A stretch of 11,079 bases of DNA, from assembly GCA_963589235.1 (NCBI GenBank), contig CAVAJX010000045.1, positions 1 to 11,079 on the forward strand. The letters run 5' to 3'. Position 1 is the first letter of the stretch; the number at the start of each line of letters is the position of its first letter. This document shows, piece by piece, positions 1 to 6,783 of this stretch. The notes beneath the pieces were generated by a model. That model searched no databases, was not told the DNA's origin, and worked only from the letters and a program-made list of their open reading frames with translations. Made by a program: the position numbers and the translations under genes. This DNA is from CAG-877 sp963589235 (GTDB lineage Bacteria > Bacillota_I > Bacilli_A > RF39 > UBA660).

Positions 1-56
1 TTAAAGATTTAGAAGAAGCAAAAGATGTAGCTGTTAAAATTATGAAGGGAATGTAG
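1..56 (+). CDS. 3' end of an unidentified gene (partial)
   Basis: The frame beginning at base 3 is open and ends at TAG 54-56, encoding a short, charged, probably helical tail (KDLEEAKDVAVKIMKGM). It is too short to identify. In many Firmicutes rplS follows rimM-trmD, but this tail does not look like the end of TrmD as I know it, so I do not name it. The stop codon lies in the loop of the terminator that follows, which supports this as the true end of a gene. Confidence 0.55.
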   Translation, partial: KDLEEAKDVAVKIMKGM

Positions 57-71
57 TTTCCCTTTTATTTT
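45..71 (+). terminator. Rho-independent terminator of the upstream gene
   Basis: A perfect 7-bp stem AAGGGAA (45-51) / TTCCCTT (58-64) has a 6-nt loop that contains the stop codon, and is followed by TTATTTT. It separates the upstream gene from the rplS transcription unit. Confidence 0.75.
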
Positions 72-95
72 GATATAGAAATTGGCTAAATTGTG

Positions 96-124
96 TTGAT
101 TTCTAGGTATTAGTGTGTTATAAT
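96..124 (+). promoter_or_regulatory. Sigma-A-type promoter of rplS
   Basis: A -35 box TTGATT (96-101) and a -10 box TATAAT (119-124) are separated by exactly 17 bp, with an extended -10 TG at 116-117. Transcription would start near 131 and leave a leader of about 75 nt before rplS, the longest leader seen in this window. Confidence 0.75.
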
Positions 125-130
125 CTTGTT

Positions 131-200
131 TGTCAAGTTGGAGATGATCCGCTGTTTTATATTAGATATGATCATTTTGTAAATATTTTTAGAGAGGAGA
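131..200 (+). ncRNA. Probable ribosomal protein L19 leader RNA
   Basis: The transcript between the promoter and the rplS start holds an ATGATC (144-149) / GATCAT (170-175) stem enclosing a CGCTGTT-containing loop, just before the ribosome binding site. An L19 leader structure upstream of rplS is known in low-GC Gram-positive bacteria and is thought to mediate autoregulation. The assignment rests on position and this hairpin; I cannot confirm a match to the family model. Confidence 0.5.
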
Positions 201-206
201 ACTTAT

Positions 207-554
207 ATGGCAAACATTATTGACAAGATTAATGAAAAACAAATTAATCCAAATGTTCCTGAATTTCGTGTTGGTGATACTGTAAGAGTAGATGTTAAGA
301 TTATCGAAGGTAAAAGAGAACGTATCCAAGCTTTTGAAGGTGTAGTAGTTTCACGTAAAGGTGGATCTGTTTCTGAAACTTTTACTGTACGTAAAATCTC
401 TTCTGGTGTTGGAGTAGAAAGAATCTTCCCAATGCATTCACCAAAGATAGCTGGTATTACAGTTGTACGTCATGGTAAAGTTAGACGTGCTAAACTTACA
501 TTCTTAAAGGATAGAGTTGGTGGATACCGTATTAAAGAAAGAGGACAAAAATAA
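207..554 (+). CDS. rplS: 50S ribosomal protein L19
   Basis: This 115-residue protein matches bacterial L19 over its full length. It has an N-terminal helix, then the core FEGVVVSRKGG (about 43-53), FTVRKISSGVGVERIFPMHSP (about 59-79) and the C-terminal HGKVRRAKLTFLK segment. L19 sits at the 30S-50S interface of the large subunit. The ATG lies six bases after AGGAGA (195-200), a good site. Arginine is often CGT here, whereas the following genes nearly always use AGA, as expected for a highly expressed gene. It has its own promoter, a probable leader RNA and its own terminator, whose stem includes the stop codon. Confidence 0.98.
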   Translation: MANIIDKINEKQINPNVPEFRVGDTVRVDVKIIEGKRERIQAFEGVVVSRKGGSVSETFTVRKISSGVGVERIFPMHSPKIAGITVVRHGKVRRAKLTFLKDRVGGYRIKERGQK

Positions 555-580
555 GGTTACACCTTATTTTTTCTTTTTAT
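549..580 (+). terminator. Terminator between rplS and lepB
   Basis: A 9-bp perfect stem AAATAAGGT (549-557) / ACCTTATTT (561-569) with a 3-nt loop is followed by a T-rich run to 579. The rplS stop codon (552-554) is inside the left arm. The lepB ribosome binding site begins immediately after it, so this element probably attenuates rather than fully blocks transcription. Confidence 0.85.
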
Positions 581-589
581 AGGTGATTT

Positions 590-1081
590 ATGCAGAAATT
601 TGTTAAAGAGTATGTACCTTATATAGTTATTATTATTTTGGTATTAGTGATTAAAAGATATGTTGTAACTCCTATTAGAGTTAATGGACCTTCTATGCTT
701 CCTACTTTAAAAGATAAAGATATTATGATTTTAAATGAAGTTGGTTATAGGACTCATGGTTTAAAAAGATTTGATATTGTTGTTTTAGATTACAAAGGTG
801 AAAAATTAATTAAAAGAGTTATTGGTCTTCCAGGTGAGAAAATTGAGTATAAAGATAATAAATTATACGTAAATGGAAAAGTTGTGAAAGAAGACTTTTC
901 ACATGCTGATACTGAGGACTTTGATGAGATTAAAGTTGAAAAAGATAGATACTTTGTACTTGGAGATAATAGGGTAAACTCTACAGATAGTAGAATCATT
1001 GGTACAGTTTCAATTAAAGATATTAGAGGTACTACTAAATTGACTATTTTTCCATTTGGTAGATTTGGTAATAAGAATTAA
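590..1081 (+). CDS. lepB: Type I signal peptidase (S26 family)
   Basis: This membrane-bound serine protease removes signal peptides from exported proteins on the outer face of the membrane. One N-terminal transmembrane helix (about 8-21) is followed by the catalytic serine in NGPSMLPT (Ser35). The general-base lysine lies in LIKRVIGLPG (Lys75), and the box E motif GDNR..STDSR is at 125-135, so all catalytic boxes are intact. At 163 residues it is a typical short Gram-positive form. The start is preceded by AGGTGA at 581-586 with a tight spacing of three to four bases. No promoter fits between the rplS terminator and this start, so expression probably depends on read-through from rplS. Confidence 0.95.
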   Translation: MQKFVKEYVPYIVIIILVLVIKRYVVTPIRVNGPSMLPTLKDKDIMILNEVGYRTHGLKRFDIVVLDYKGEKLIKRVIGLPGEKIEYKDNKLYVNGKVVKEDFSHADTEDFDEIKVEKDRYFVLGDNRVNSTDSRIIGTVSIKDIRGTTKLTIFPFGRFGNKN

Positions 1082-1108
1082 GTAACTATTAAAAGTTACT
1101 TTTTTTTG
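1080..1108 (+). terminator. Terminator of lepB
   Basis: An 8-bp perfect stem AAGTAACT (1080-1087) / AGTTACTT (1094-1101) runs into a T run to 1107. The lepB stop codon overlaps the left arm. The last T of the run is the first base of the extended -10 element of the next promoter. Confidence 0.85.
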
Positions 1109-1115
1109 TTATAAT
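1107..1115 (+). promoter_or_regulatory. Extended -10 promoter of tag
   Basis: TGTTATAAT at 1107-1115 is a perfect extended -10 element. No good -35 box is present, because the expected position falls inside the lepB terminator hairpin. Transcription would start near 1122, only about five bases before the ribosome binding site. Confidence 0.6.
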
Positions 1116-1138
1116 TTTGGTGGAAGAAGGTGAATTCT

Positions 1139-1681
1139 ATGGAGAGATGTTCTTGGTGTAATTTAAATAATAAACTTTATGTTGATTACCATGATAATGA
1201 ATGGTGTCAGGCTAACTTTGATGATAAGTATTTATTAGAAATGTTGATACTTGAATCTTTTCAAGCAGGTCTTTCTTGGGAATGTGTTCTTAATAAAAGA
1301 GAAAGTTTTAGAAAAGCATATGATGATTTTTCTTTAGATAAAGTTTGTAATTATGATGATAATAAAATAATAGAATTAATTAATAATAAAGATATAATAC
1401 GCAATAAATTAAAGATAAGAGCTAGTATTAATAACGCTAAGATATTTAAAAATATTGTTTTAGAGTTTGGTAGTTTCTATAATTATTTAAAGAGTTTTAC
1501 TAATGATGAGATTTTTTATGAGATAGGTTTTACTAGTTCTTCATTATCTGATATTATTTCTAATGATTTAAAAAGAAGAGGTATGAAGTTTGTTGGTACG
1601 ACAATAATTTATTCATTCTTACAAGCAATTGGTATTATATATTCTCATGAAAAATGTTGTTTTATGTATAGAGAAAAATAA
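1139..1681 (+). CDS. tag: DNA-3-methyladenine glycosylase I
   Basis: Tag excises 3-methyladenine from alkylated DNA to start base-excision repair. The 180-residue protein has the N-terminal MERCSWC, then YHDNEW and LESFQAGLSW, all hallmarks of the family. Cys4, His18, His170 and Cys174 correspond to the zinc ligands of E. coli Tag; Glu39 and Trp47 correspond to its base-pocket Glu38 and Trp46. I place the start at ATG 1139, five bases after AAGGTGA (1127-1133); an upstream in-frame GTG at 1130 lies inside that ribosome binding site. The usual EWG is EWC here. It appears to be a single-gene unit with an extended -10 promoter. Confidence 0.95.
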   Translation: MERCSWCNLNNKLYVDYHDNEWCQANFDDKYLLEMLILESFQAGLSWECVLNKRESFRKAYDDFSLDKVCNYDDNKIIELINNKDIIRNKLKIRASINNAKIFKNIVLEFGSFYNYLKSFTNDEIFYEIGFTSSSLSDIISNDLKRRGMKFVGTTIIYSFLQAIGIIYSHEKCCFMYREK

Positions 1682-1693
1682 TGTATTGGACTT

Positions 1694-1721
1694 TTGTTAG
1701 ATTACTGTGTATACTTATAAT
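1694..1721 (+). promoter_or_regulatory. Promoter of the GNAT gene pair
   Basis: TTGTTA (1694-1699) and TATAAT (1716-1721) are separated by 16 bp. Transcription would start near 1728, just upstream of the AGGAGG ribosome binding site at 1737-1742. Confidence 0.6.
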
Positions 1722-1748
1722 GTACAGTTTATAATTAGGAGGATTTTT

Positions 1749-2258
1749 ATGGAAAAGATATTTGAGTCAGAAAATATAAATTATATTAATATTACTGAAG
1801 ATTTAGTTAATGAGTATTTATTAATGGTTAATGATAAAGAAATACAAAAAATGATTTCTACAGTTGAAAGAACTTATACAAAAGAACAAGAAATAGCTTG
1901 GATTAAGGAAGCTTTAGAATCAGGTGATTATCAATTTTCAATGTTAGAAAAGGGTAGTAATAAATTTATTGGTAATGTTTCATTGATGGATGTGGATGCT
2001 GATAGTTGCGAAGTTGGTATGTGTATTACAAACAGTATGCAAGATAAACATTATGGAACTGAAGCTATAAAGAGAATTATTGATTATGCTTTTAATGATA
2101 TTAAATTAAAGAAAATTAGAGCTGTAGTTTTTTCAATTAATGGAAGATCTATGCATTTAGTAGAAAAGGTTGGATTTAAAAGGACTTCTGTTGTAGAAAA
2201 TGTTAAGACTGTTGATGGTGTTAGTGTTTCAGAGGTTAACTTTATTTTAGAAAGGTAG
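1749..2258 (+). CDS. GNAT-family N-acetyltransferase (RimJ/RimL-like)
   Basis: This 169-residue protein looks like a GNAT acetyltransferase that transfers an acetyl group from acetyl-CoA to an amine. The acetyl-CoA-binding loop corresponds to DKHYGTEA (99-106) and is followed by a helix (IKRIIDYAF). The C-terminal half has the family pattern of a beta strand (KIRAVVFSINGRSMHLVEKVGFK) leading to the GFKRT turn. The substrate cannot be told from sequence. ATG 1749 follows a perfect AGGAGG (1737-1742) at six bases; a GTG further upstream in the same frame lies before the promoter start and is not used. The next gene begins four bases after the stop, so the two are probably co-transcribed and translationally coupled. 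Confidence 0.85.
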   Translation: MEKIFESENINYINITEDLVNEYLLMVNDKEIQKMISTVERTYTKEQEIAWIKEALESGDYQFSMLEKGSNKFIGNVSLMDVDADSCEVGMCITNSMQDKHYGTEAIKRIIDYAFNDIKLKKIRAVVFSINGRSMHLVEKVGFKRTSVVENVKTVDGVSVSEVNFILER

Positions 2259-2262
2259 TTTC

Positions 2263-2697
2263 ATGAAAAAAGGTTGTACTGTATATTATGATAATACTGA
2301 AATGACATACTATCATAGATTGTTTTTTACTGATTGCAGAGTTGTTTGGACTGTATCTAAAGGTAGTATGAATTATCCTGGCTCAATGTATGAAAGTAAA
2401 ACTGATTATATATATGATCCTCATAATAAGGACTGGAAAAATCTTTTTGTTATAGACGGAATAATAAAAGGAATAAAAGCAGTTTATGTAAAGCAGGATT
2501 ATGTACCAGCATTAACTGTTCTTGATGGTAATGTTAAAGCTTATAATTCTTTAACTGATGTTGATTATGAAATTTGTGATGTTTCTACATGTCAAGTTAG
2601 TGAAGAAAAAGATGGAATGTTATTTAGAAATTATGAAGTTTATTTTGAAGAATATTCAATTTGTCCAGCAAAAAAAGAAGATGCTAATTACTTTTAA
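2263..2697 (+). CDS. Hypothetical protein, 144 residues
   Basis: I do not recognise this protein. It is soluble-looking, with no signal peptide or membrane segment, and rich in Tyr (about one in ten) and Cys (five scattered residues), with many alternating hydrophobic stretches suggesting a mostly beta fold. It begins four bases after the GNAT stop and its ribosome binding site (AAAGG, 2251-2255) lies inside the GNAT gene. A strong terminator follows. The tight pairing with a GNAT enzyme suggests a partner or related function, but nothing in the sequence shows which. Coding character is good: no rare interruptions, and codon use matches its neighbours. Confidence 0.75.
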   Translation: MKKGCTVYYDNTEMTYYHRLFFTDCRVVWTVSKGSMNYPGSMYESKTDYIYDPHNKDWKNLFVIDGIIKGIKAVYVKQDYVPALTVLDGNVKAYNSLTDVDYEICDVSTCQVSEEKDGMLFRNYEVYFEEYSICPAKKEDANYF

Positions 2698-2727
2698 TTT
2701 GATAAAATATAATTTTTTAGATAATAA

Positions 2728-2774
2728 AAAAGGACTGTAAAATAATATGATTTTTTCAGTCCTTTTCTTTGTTT
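2728..2774 (+). terminator. Strong terminator of the GNAT/hypothetical pair
   Basis: A 10-bp perfect stem AAAAGGACTG (2728-2737) / CAGTCCTTTT (2757-2766) can be extended inward by an AAAA/TTTT helix. It is followed by CTTTGTTTTT. It could also work weakly from the other strand because of the flanking A run. Confidence 0.8.
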
Positions 2775-2864
2775 TTCTATGCTTATATTACCATGTTTTT
2801 GTGATTTTTTCAAGACTTTAAATTTTAGTTGATTTAGTGTATTAAGTATTTGGAGGTTGATAAA

Positions 2865-3724
2865 ATGTTAAATAATATGACAGCGTTAGTTAGTTGTTTT
2901 GCGAGGAGTTATCATATTTTAAATAGTAATATTAAAATTTATGATGACAAGTATGCAAGAAAAATGTTATCAGACGAGGAGTATAATAATATTTCTTTAA
3001 GTATGACTTCGGGAATTGAATTTTTTGATTCTTCTTATGAAGGGAATAATACTTTAGGATTTATTGTTAATAATCATTTGGCACCAGCTGTTTTAGCTAG
3101 ATCTAGTTTTAATGAAAGACATTTAAATAATGAAATTAGATTAGGGCTTTCACAATATGTAATACTTGGATCTGGATATGATACTTCGGCTTATAAAGTT
3201 AATGATAAAGTTAAGGTATTTGAACTTGATAAAGAGGAAATGATTTGTGATAAAAAGAAAAGAGTTTTGAAAGGGAAAATTGACTGTAGTAGTGTATCTT
3301 ATATTGGATGTGACTTTAATAATGATAATTGGATGGAAATTTTAAAAAATACTGGTTTTGATAGTGATAAGAAAACATTATGGTCTATGCTTGGAGTTAG
3401 TTATTACTTAGATAGAGATGTGTTTTTTGAGGCGATTAAGTTGTTGGCTGAAAATATGTCTTCTGGCAGTTCTATTATTTTTGATTATCCAACGTTAGAA
3501 GATGATGAGGATAAAACAAGAAAAGAGGCTTTAGCAAAAGCAACAAAGGAAGATATTCTAGAGAGGATATTTTGAATGTTAGTAGAGAAGTTGTCTTGAA
3601 AGTGTATGAAGAATTAGATAGCAATGATATTAATAATGATTATTTTTATGATTACAATACGCTTAATCCTGATTTAAGAATATATGCACCTGAAGGAATT
3701 AATTATTGTTTATTAGTTAAGTAG
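2865..3724 (+). pseudogene. Leucine carboxyl methyltransferase-like (PF04072) class I SAM methyltransferase, frameshifted
   Basis: The N-terminal 236 residues resemble the LCMT/TcmP/Omt class of SAM-dependent methyltransferases. The ARSSFNERHL segment precedes the glycine-rich SAM loop VILGSGYDTSAYK (99-111), followed by VFELDKEEM and the late strand SSIIFDYP. ATG 2865 follows GGAGGT (2852-2857) at seven bases. Frame 1 stops at TGA 3573-3575. The frame one base back is open from 3515 to TAG 3722-3724 and encodes a family-like C-terminus (YFYDYNTLNPDLRIYAPEG then INYCLLVK). One base has therefore been lost (or two gained) between about 3515 and 3572. A terminator lies exactly at the second stop, showing that this was the original gene end. 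Without the tail the product probably does not fold properly. Confidence 0.8.
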
Positions 3725-3743
3725 ATTTTAGATCTACTTTTTT
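3719..3743 (+). terminator. Terminator of the methyltransferase gene
   Basis: An 8-bp perfect stem AAGTAGAT (3719-3726) / ATCTACTT (3732-3739) ends in a six-T run. It contains the stop codon of the shifted frame (3722-3724), not the premature TGA. Confidence 0.85.
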
Positions 3744-3751
3744 GATATAAT
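3743..3751 (+). promoter_or_regulatory. Extended -10 promoter of the five-gene operon
   Basis: TGATATAAT at 3743-3751 is an extended -10 element abutting the preceding terminator; no good -35 is seen. Predicted start near 3758 coincides with the first base of the GGAGGT ribosome binding site (3758-3763), giving an unusually short leader of roughly 12 nt. Confidence 0.6.
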
Positions 3752-3769
3752 ATTTTTGGAGGTATACTT

Positions 3770-4333
3770 ATGAAGGAGATAGAGATTTTAGTTGAAGTTT
3801 ATTCGCCAGTAGATGAAGTTATTAAAGCTTTAGAAAATTTCTCTTACGAAGGTGTCAAAGAAACGATAGATGTTTATTATTATGATCCGATGCGTGATAC
3901 TTTAAAGCCTGATAGTAAAGGGCAAATTGATGAGTGTTTAAGAATTAGAACAAAGGATAATAAAAATTATATTACATATAAAGTAGATAAGTTTGATAAT
4001 GGTACTTGGTTATATTCTGATGAATATGAAACTGAAGTTGATAATATTTTTATGGTTACGGAGATATTAAAAAGACTTGGTCTTAGAGAATTACTTACTA
4101 TTCATAATAGTAAGAGAACTTATGTTTCTGATAAGTATGAAATTGTATTTGAAACTGTTAAGGATTTAGGATATTTTTTAGAGGTTGAGTATTGTACTAA
4201 TGAAGATGTTGATGTTAATTATGTGAAAAAAGAGATTCAGGAATTTATTGATTCTTTAGGTATTAATGTATCTAGTGAATTAAATATGGGTAAACCTGAA
4301 ATGATGATTAAGAAATTTAAGATAGAGGTATAA
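3770..4333 (+). CDS. CYTH-domain protein (class IV adenylate cyclase / triphosphatase-like)
   Basis: This 187-residue protein follows the CYTH order. An acidic N-terminal strand (EIEILVEV, 3-10) is followed by ECLRIRTKDNKNYITYK (55-71, with Arg58, Arg60 and Lys71) and the C-terminal DLGYFLEVE motif (Glu138, Glu140). CYTH enzymes form a beta tunnel and act on triphosphate-containing substrates (inorganic triphosphate, thiamine triphosphate, ATP to cAMP) with Mg2+. The N-terminal ExExK signature is incomplete: the lysine position is Leu7, so activity or substrate may differ. GGAGGT gives a clear start. It is first in an apparent operon, ending one base before the glycosyltransferase start. Confidence 0.8.
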   Translation: MKEIEILVEVYSPVDEVIKALENFSYEGVKETIDVYYYDPMRDTLKPDSKGQIDECLRIRTKDNKNYITYKVDKFDNGTWLYSDEYETEVDNIFMVTEILKRLGLRELLTIHNSKRTYVSDKYEIVFETVKDLGYFLEVEYCTNEDVDVNYVKKEIQEFIDSLGINVSSELNMGKPEMMIKKFKIEV

Positions 4334-4334
4334 G

Positions 4335-5324
4335 ATGATAGATATTATTATTCCTGTTTATAATACGCCTAAGAAAGATTTAAAAAGATGTTTTGAGAGT
4401 ATTCTTAGACAAACTTTTAAGGACTATAAAGTATATATTATTGATGATGGTAGTAATGATGAGACTAAGAGTTTTTTAGATGATTTTGTTCAGGATAAAC
4501 ATGAGTTTAATGTTGAACATATTTTAAATGGCGGTGTTAGTAATGCTAGAAATGTTGGTATTGATTTAGGAAGTTCTAAGTATTTAACATTTTTAGATAG
4601 TGATGATACTTTAGAGAATAACTTTTTAGAAGAAGCATTTGACTTGATTCAAAAGCATGATTTAGATCTTGTTGTTGGTGGATATAATGAAATAAAAAAT
4701 GGAGAAGTTTATAAGGTAAGAAAGTGTGTTGATGACTTTTATATTTATGATGATAATAATTTGAATTTATTTATGGATAAGTTATTGTCTGGTAAGTTGA
4801 TGGAAAGTAATAAAAATATAGGTAATCTTCCTACCGGTAGAATATATACAAGAATTTATAAAAGAAGTGTACTTGGTGATTTGAGATTTAATAGGGAACT
4901 TGGTATGAGTGAAGATACTTTATTTATGATTGATTTAATGAGTAGAGTAAAACGTATTGGTATAAGTTCTGGTGTTTGGTACAACTATTATATAAATGAT
5001 TATTCTATTAGTAGAAGAAAAGTTAATGATAAAGTTATTAATGATCATATGAAATTTATTGAAGAAATTTATAAGAGAATGTTGTTGGAAAAAGAAGAGC
5101 AAATTAAAAATGCTTATCGTTTTAGAATGTTTAAGTCTTTAATGAATCTTGTGGATTTGATCAAAAATGATGATGCTTGTAGTCATGATGTTTTAAAAAA
5201 TATTTTAAATAATCAAATGTTTTTATGTTTGAATGATTTAGATATGTCTATTTATATAGATGTTACGAATAAAGAAAGAGAAAAATTAGATAATTATAAG
5301 GATGGTAAGTATGATGAAATTTGA
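4335..5324 (+). CDS. Family 2 glycosyltransferase
   Basis: A GT-A fold enzyme that transfers a sugar from a nucleotide-sugar donor. It opens with DIIIPVYNT (3-11), then YIIDDGSNDET (34-44), NGGVSNARNVGID (65-77) and the metal-binding FLDSDDTL (86-93), and has the acceptor-side acidic motif SEDTLF with Glu193-Asp194. The C-terminal third is helical and charged, with no membrane segment, so it is a cytoplasmic or peripheral enzyme. At 329 residues it is typical of transferases acting on surface polysaccharide or glycolipid. It starts one base after the CYTH gene, with the ribosome binding site inside that gene's end (GAGGTA), and overlaps the hydrolase gene downstream. Its stop is TGA. Confidence 0.92.
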   Translation: MIDIIIPVYNTPKKDLKRCFESILRQTFKDYKVYIIDDGSNDETKSFLDDFVQDKHEFNVEHILNGGVSNARNVGIDLGSSKYLTFLDSDDTLENNFLEEAFDLIQKHDLDLVVGGYNEIKNGEVYKVRKCVDDFYIYDDNNLNLFMDKLLSGKLMESNKNIGNLPTGRIYTRIYKRSVLGDLRFNRELGMSEDTLFMIDLMSRVKRIGISSGVWYNYYINDYSISRRKVNDKVINDHMKFIEEIYKRMLLEKEEQIKNAYRFRMFKSLMNLVDLIKNDDACSHDVLKNILNNQMFLCLNDLDMSIYIDVTNKEREKLDNYKDGKYDEI

Positions 5325-6216
5325 TTCTATTGTTTCTAGTTCAGATGGTTTAAAATTAGATATTGCTTATATTGTACCTAAGGGTGATGTACTTGGAGTT
5401 GTACAAATATCACATGGAATGGCTGAACATAAAGAAAGATATTTTGATTTTATGGAGTTTTTAGCTAGTAATGGATATATTTGTGTTATTAGTGATCACA
5501 GAGGCCATGGTAAAAGTATTAAAAATGAAGATGATTTAGGGTATTTTTATACTGATAATATAAATTTTATAGTTGATGATTTACATGAAGTGACTTTGTA
5601 TATTAAGAAAAAGTTTAATGATAAGAAAATATATTTATTTAGTCATAGTATGGGTACACTTGTTTCTAGATGTTATATAGAAAAGTATGATGCCGATATT
5701 GAAAAATTAGTATTATCTGGTACTCCTACTTATAATCCATTGACACCTGTTGCGATAGGACTTGCTTATTTAGGAAAATTGTTTGGCTTAGGTAAAAAAA
5801 GAAATAAGTTTTTAAATAAATTGACTTTTGGTAATTATAATAAGGGATATGATGAGGAAAATTCTTGGTTATCTAAAAATAGTGATAATATAAGTATATA
5901 TAATGATGATGAATTATGTGGCTTTATTTTTACAACTAATGGATTTATTAACTTGTATAAAATGATGAGACAGGCTTTTAAAAAGAAAGATTATCAAGTT
6001 AATAATAAAGATTTAGATATATTTTTAATAGCTGGTGCAGATGATCCAGTAATTCAAAACGAGAAGAAGTTTAGAGAGTTAGAAGAGTTTTTAAAGGATG
6101 TAGGCTATAAAAATATTAAGAGTAAACTTTATAAAGATTTGAGACATGAAATTTTAAATGAAAAAGAGAAAGATGAAATTTATAAAGATGTTTTAGATTT
6201 TATAAATGCTGATTAG
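5311..6216 (+). CDS. Alpha/beta hydrolase, monoacylglycerol lipase / lysophospholipase type
   Basis: Serine hydrolase with the full catalytic set: oxyanion segment ISHGMAEH (33-40), nucleophile elbow SHSMG (Ser113), acid in AGADDPV (most likely Asp245) and histidine in LRHEIL (His279). The fold order and the SHGMAEH/DHRGHG signatures place it in the serine aminopeptidase S33 / monoglyceride lipase group (Hydrolase_4), which cleaves acyl esters from lipids. No signal peptide is seen, so it should be cytoplasmic. ATG 5311 is my choice, with AAGG nine bases upstream; ATG 5302 lacks a site and ATG 5314 is possible. It overlaps the glycosyltransferase by 14 bases, indicating translational coupling. 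Confidence 0.88.
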   Translation: MMKFDSIVSSSDGLKLDIAYIVPKGDVLGVVQISHGMAEHKERYFDFMEFLASNGYICVISDHRGHGKSIKNEDDLGYFYTDNINFIVDDLHEVTLYIKKKFNDKKIYLFSHSMGTLVSRCYIEKYDADIEKLVLSGTPTYNPLTPVAIGLAYLGKLFGLGKKRNKFLNKLTFGNYNKGYDEENSWLSKNSDNISIYNDDELCGFIFTTNGFINLYKMMRQAFKKKDYQVNNKDLDIFLIAGADDPVIQNEKKFRELEEFLKDVGYKNIKSKLYKDLRHEILNEKEKDEIYKDVLDFINAD

Positions 6217-6255
6217 TAAATTTGTATAGAACGATATTATTAGAAGGTGTTATAT

Positions 6256-6774
6256 ATGGGATTAAAAGTTGGTGTTGTTAAGTTGGAAGAGTATAATCCA
6301 AAATGGAAGGATATGTACTTGGAAGAAAAAGAAAGTTTAAAAAATATCTTTGGTGATATAGCTTTAGCTATTGAACATATTGGATCAACATCAGTAGAAG
6401 GTTTGTCGGCAAAACCTATTATTGATATTGCTGTTGGTGTTAAAAGTTTAAGTGATTTTGACAAAGTAAAAGAAAAGTTTATGAAAGAGCCTTATTCTGT
6501 AAAAGAAGATTCTACTGTGGGAGAAATTTTAGTTAGAAAAGGTAATGAAGATAATCGTACACATTTTATTCATGTGATGGAAATTGATAGTGATAGATAT
6601 ATTGAGTCTATTCTTTATAGGGATTATTTAAGAAAACATGACTGGGCCTTAAAAGAATATGAAGACTTAAAAAAAGATTTGTCAATTAAATATCAAAATG
6701 ATAGAAAGATGTATACAGCTTCTAAGAATGATTTTATTAAAAAAATAATTGAGTTGGCTCATAGGGAAAAATAG
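6256..6774 (+). CDS. GrpB family protein (UPF0157)
   Basis: This 172-residue protein matches the GrpB family (PF04229), a nucleotidyltransferase-fold family with unclear substrate. It carries YNPKWKDMY (13-21), the family signature EHIGSTSVEGLSAKPIIDI (40-58) and the C-terminal H-F-x-H and RDYLRKHDWALKEYEDLK segments. The usual proline of GSTSVPG is Glu48. Some relatives are fused to dephospho-CoA kinase, but no such domain is present here. ATG 6256 follows AGAAGGTG (6242-6249); the upstream GTG at 6247 lies in that site. It sits 39 bases after the hydrolase and 9 before the next gene, so it is probably in the same transcription unit. Confidence 0.88.
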   Translation: MGLKVGVVKLEEYNPKWKDMYLEEKESLKNIFGDIALAIEHIGSTSVEGLSAKPIIDIAVGVKSLSDFDKVKEKFMKEPYSVKEDSTVGEILVRKGNEDNRTHFIHVMEIDSDRYIESILYRDYLRKHDWALKEYEDLKKDLSIKYQNDRKMYTASKNDFIKKIIELAHREK

Positions 6775-6783
6775 GAGAGATTT

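Noticed and set aside
790..999. Reverse-strand open frames at 790-999, 6240-6464 and 10318-10530
   Set aside because: They lie opposite strong genes or an AT-rich promoter region, have no ribosome binding sites and look like no known protein.
2558..2740. A short frame inside the hypothetical gene and its terminator
   Set aside because: It overlaps the better-supported gene in another frame, is very Lys/Ile-rich as expected by chance, and runs into the terminator stem.
3515..3575. Programmed -1 ribosomal frameshifting in the methyltransferase
   Set aside because: No X-XXY-YYZ slippery heptamer is present in the overlap and I see no clear stimulatory hairpin; a simple indel is the better explanation.
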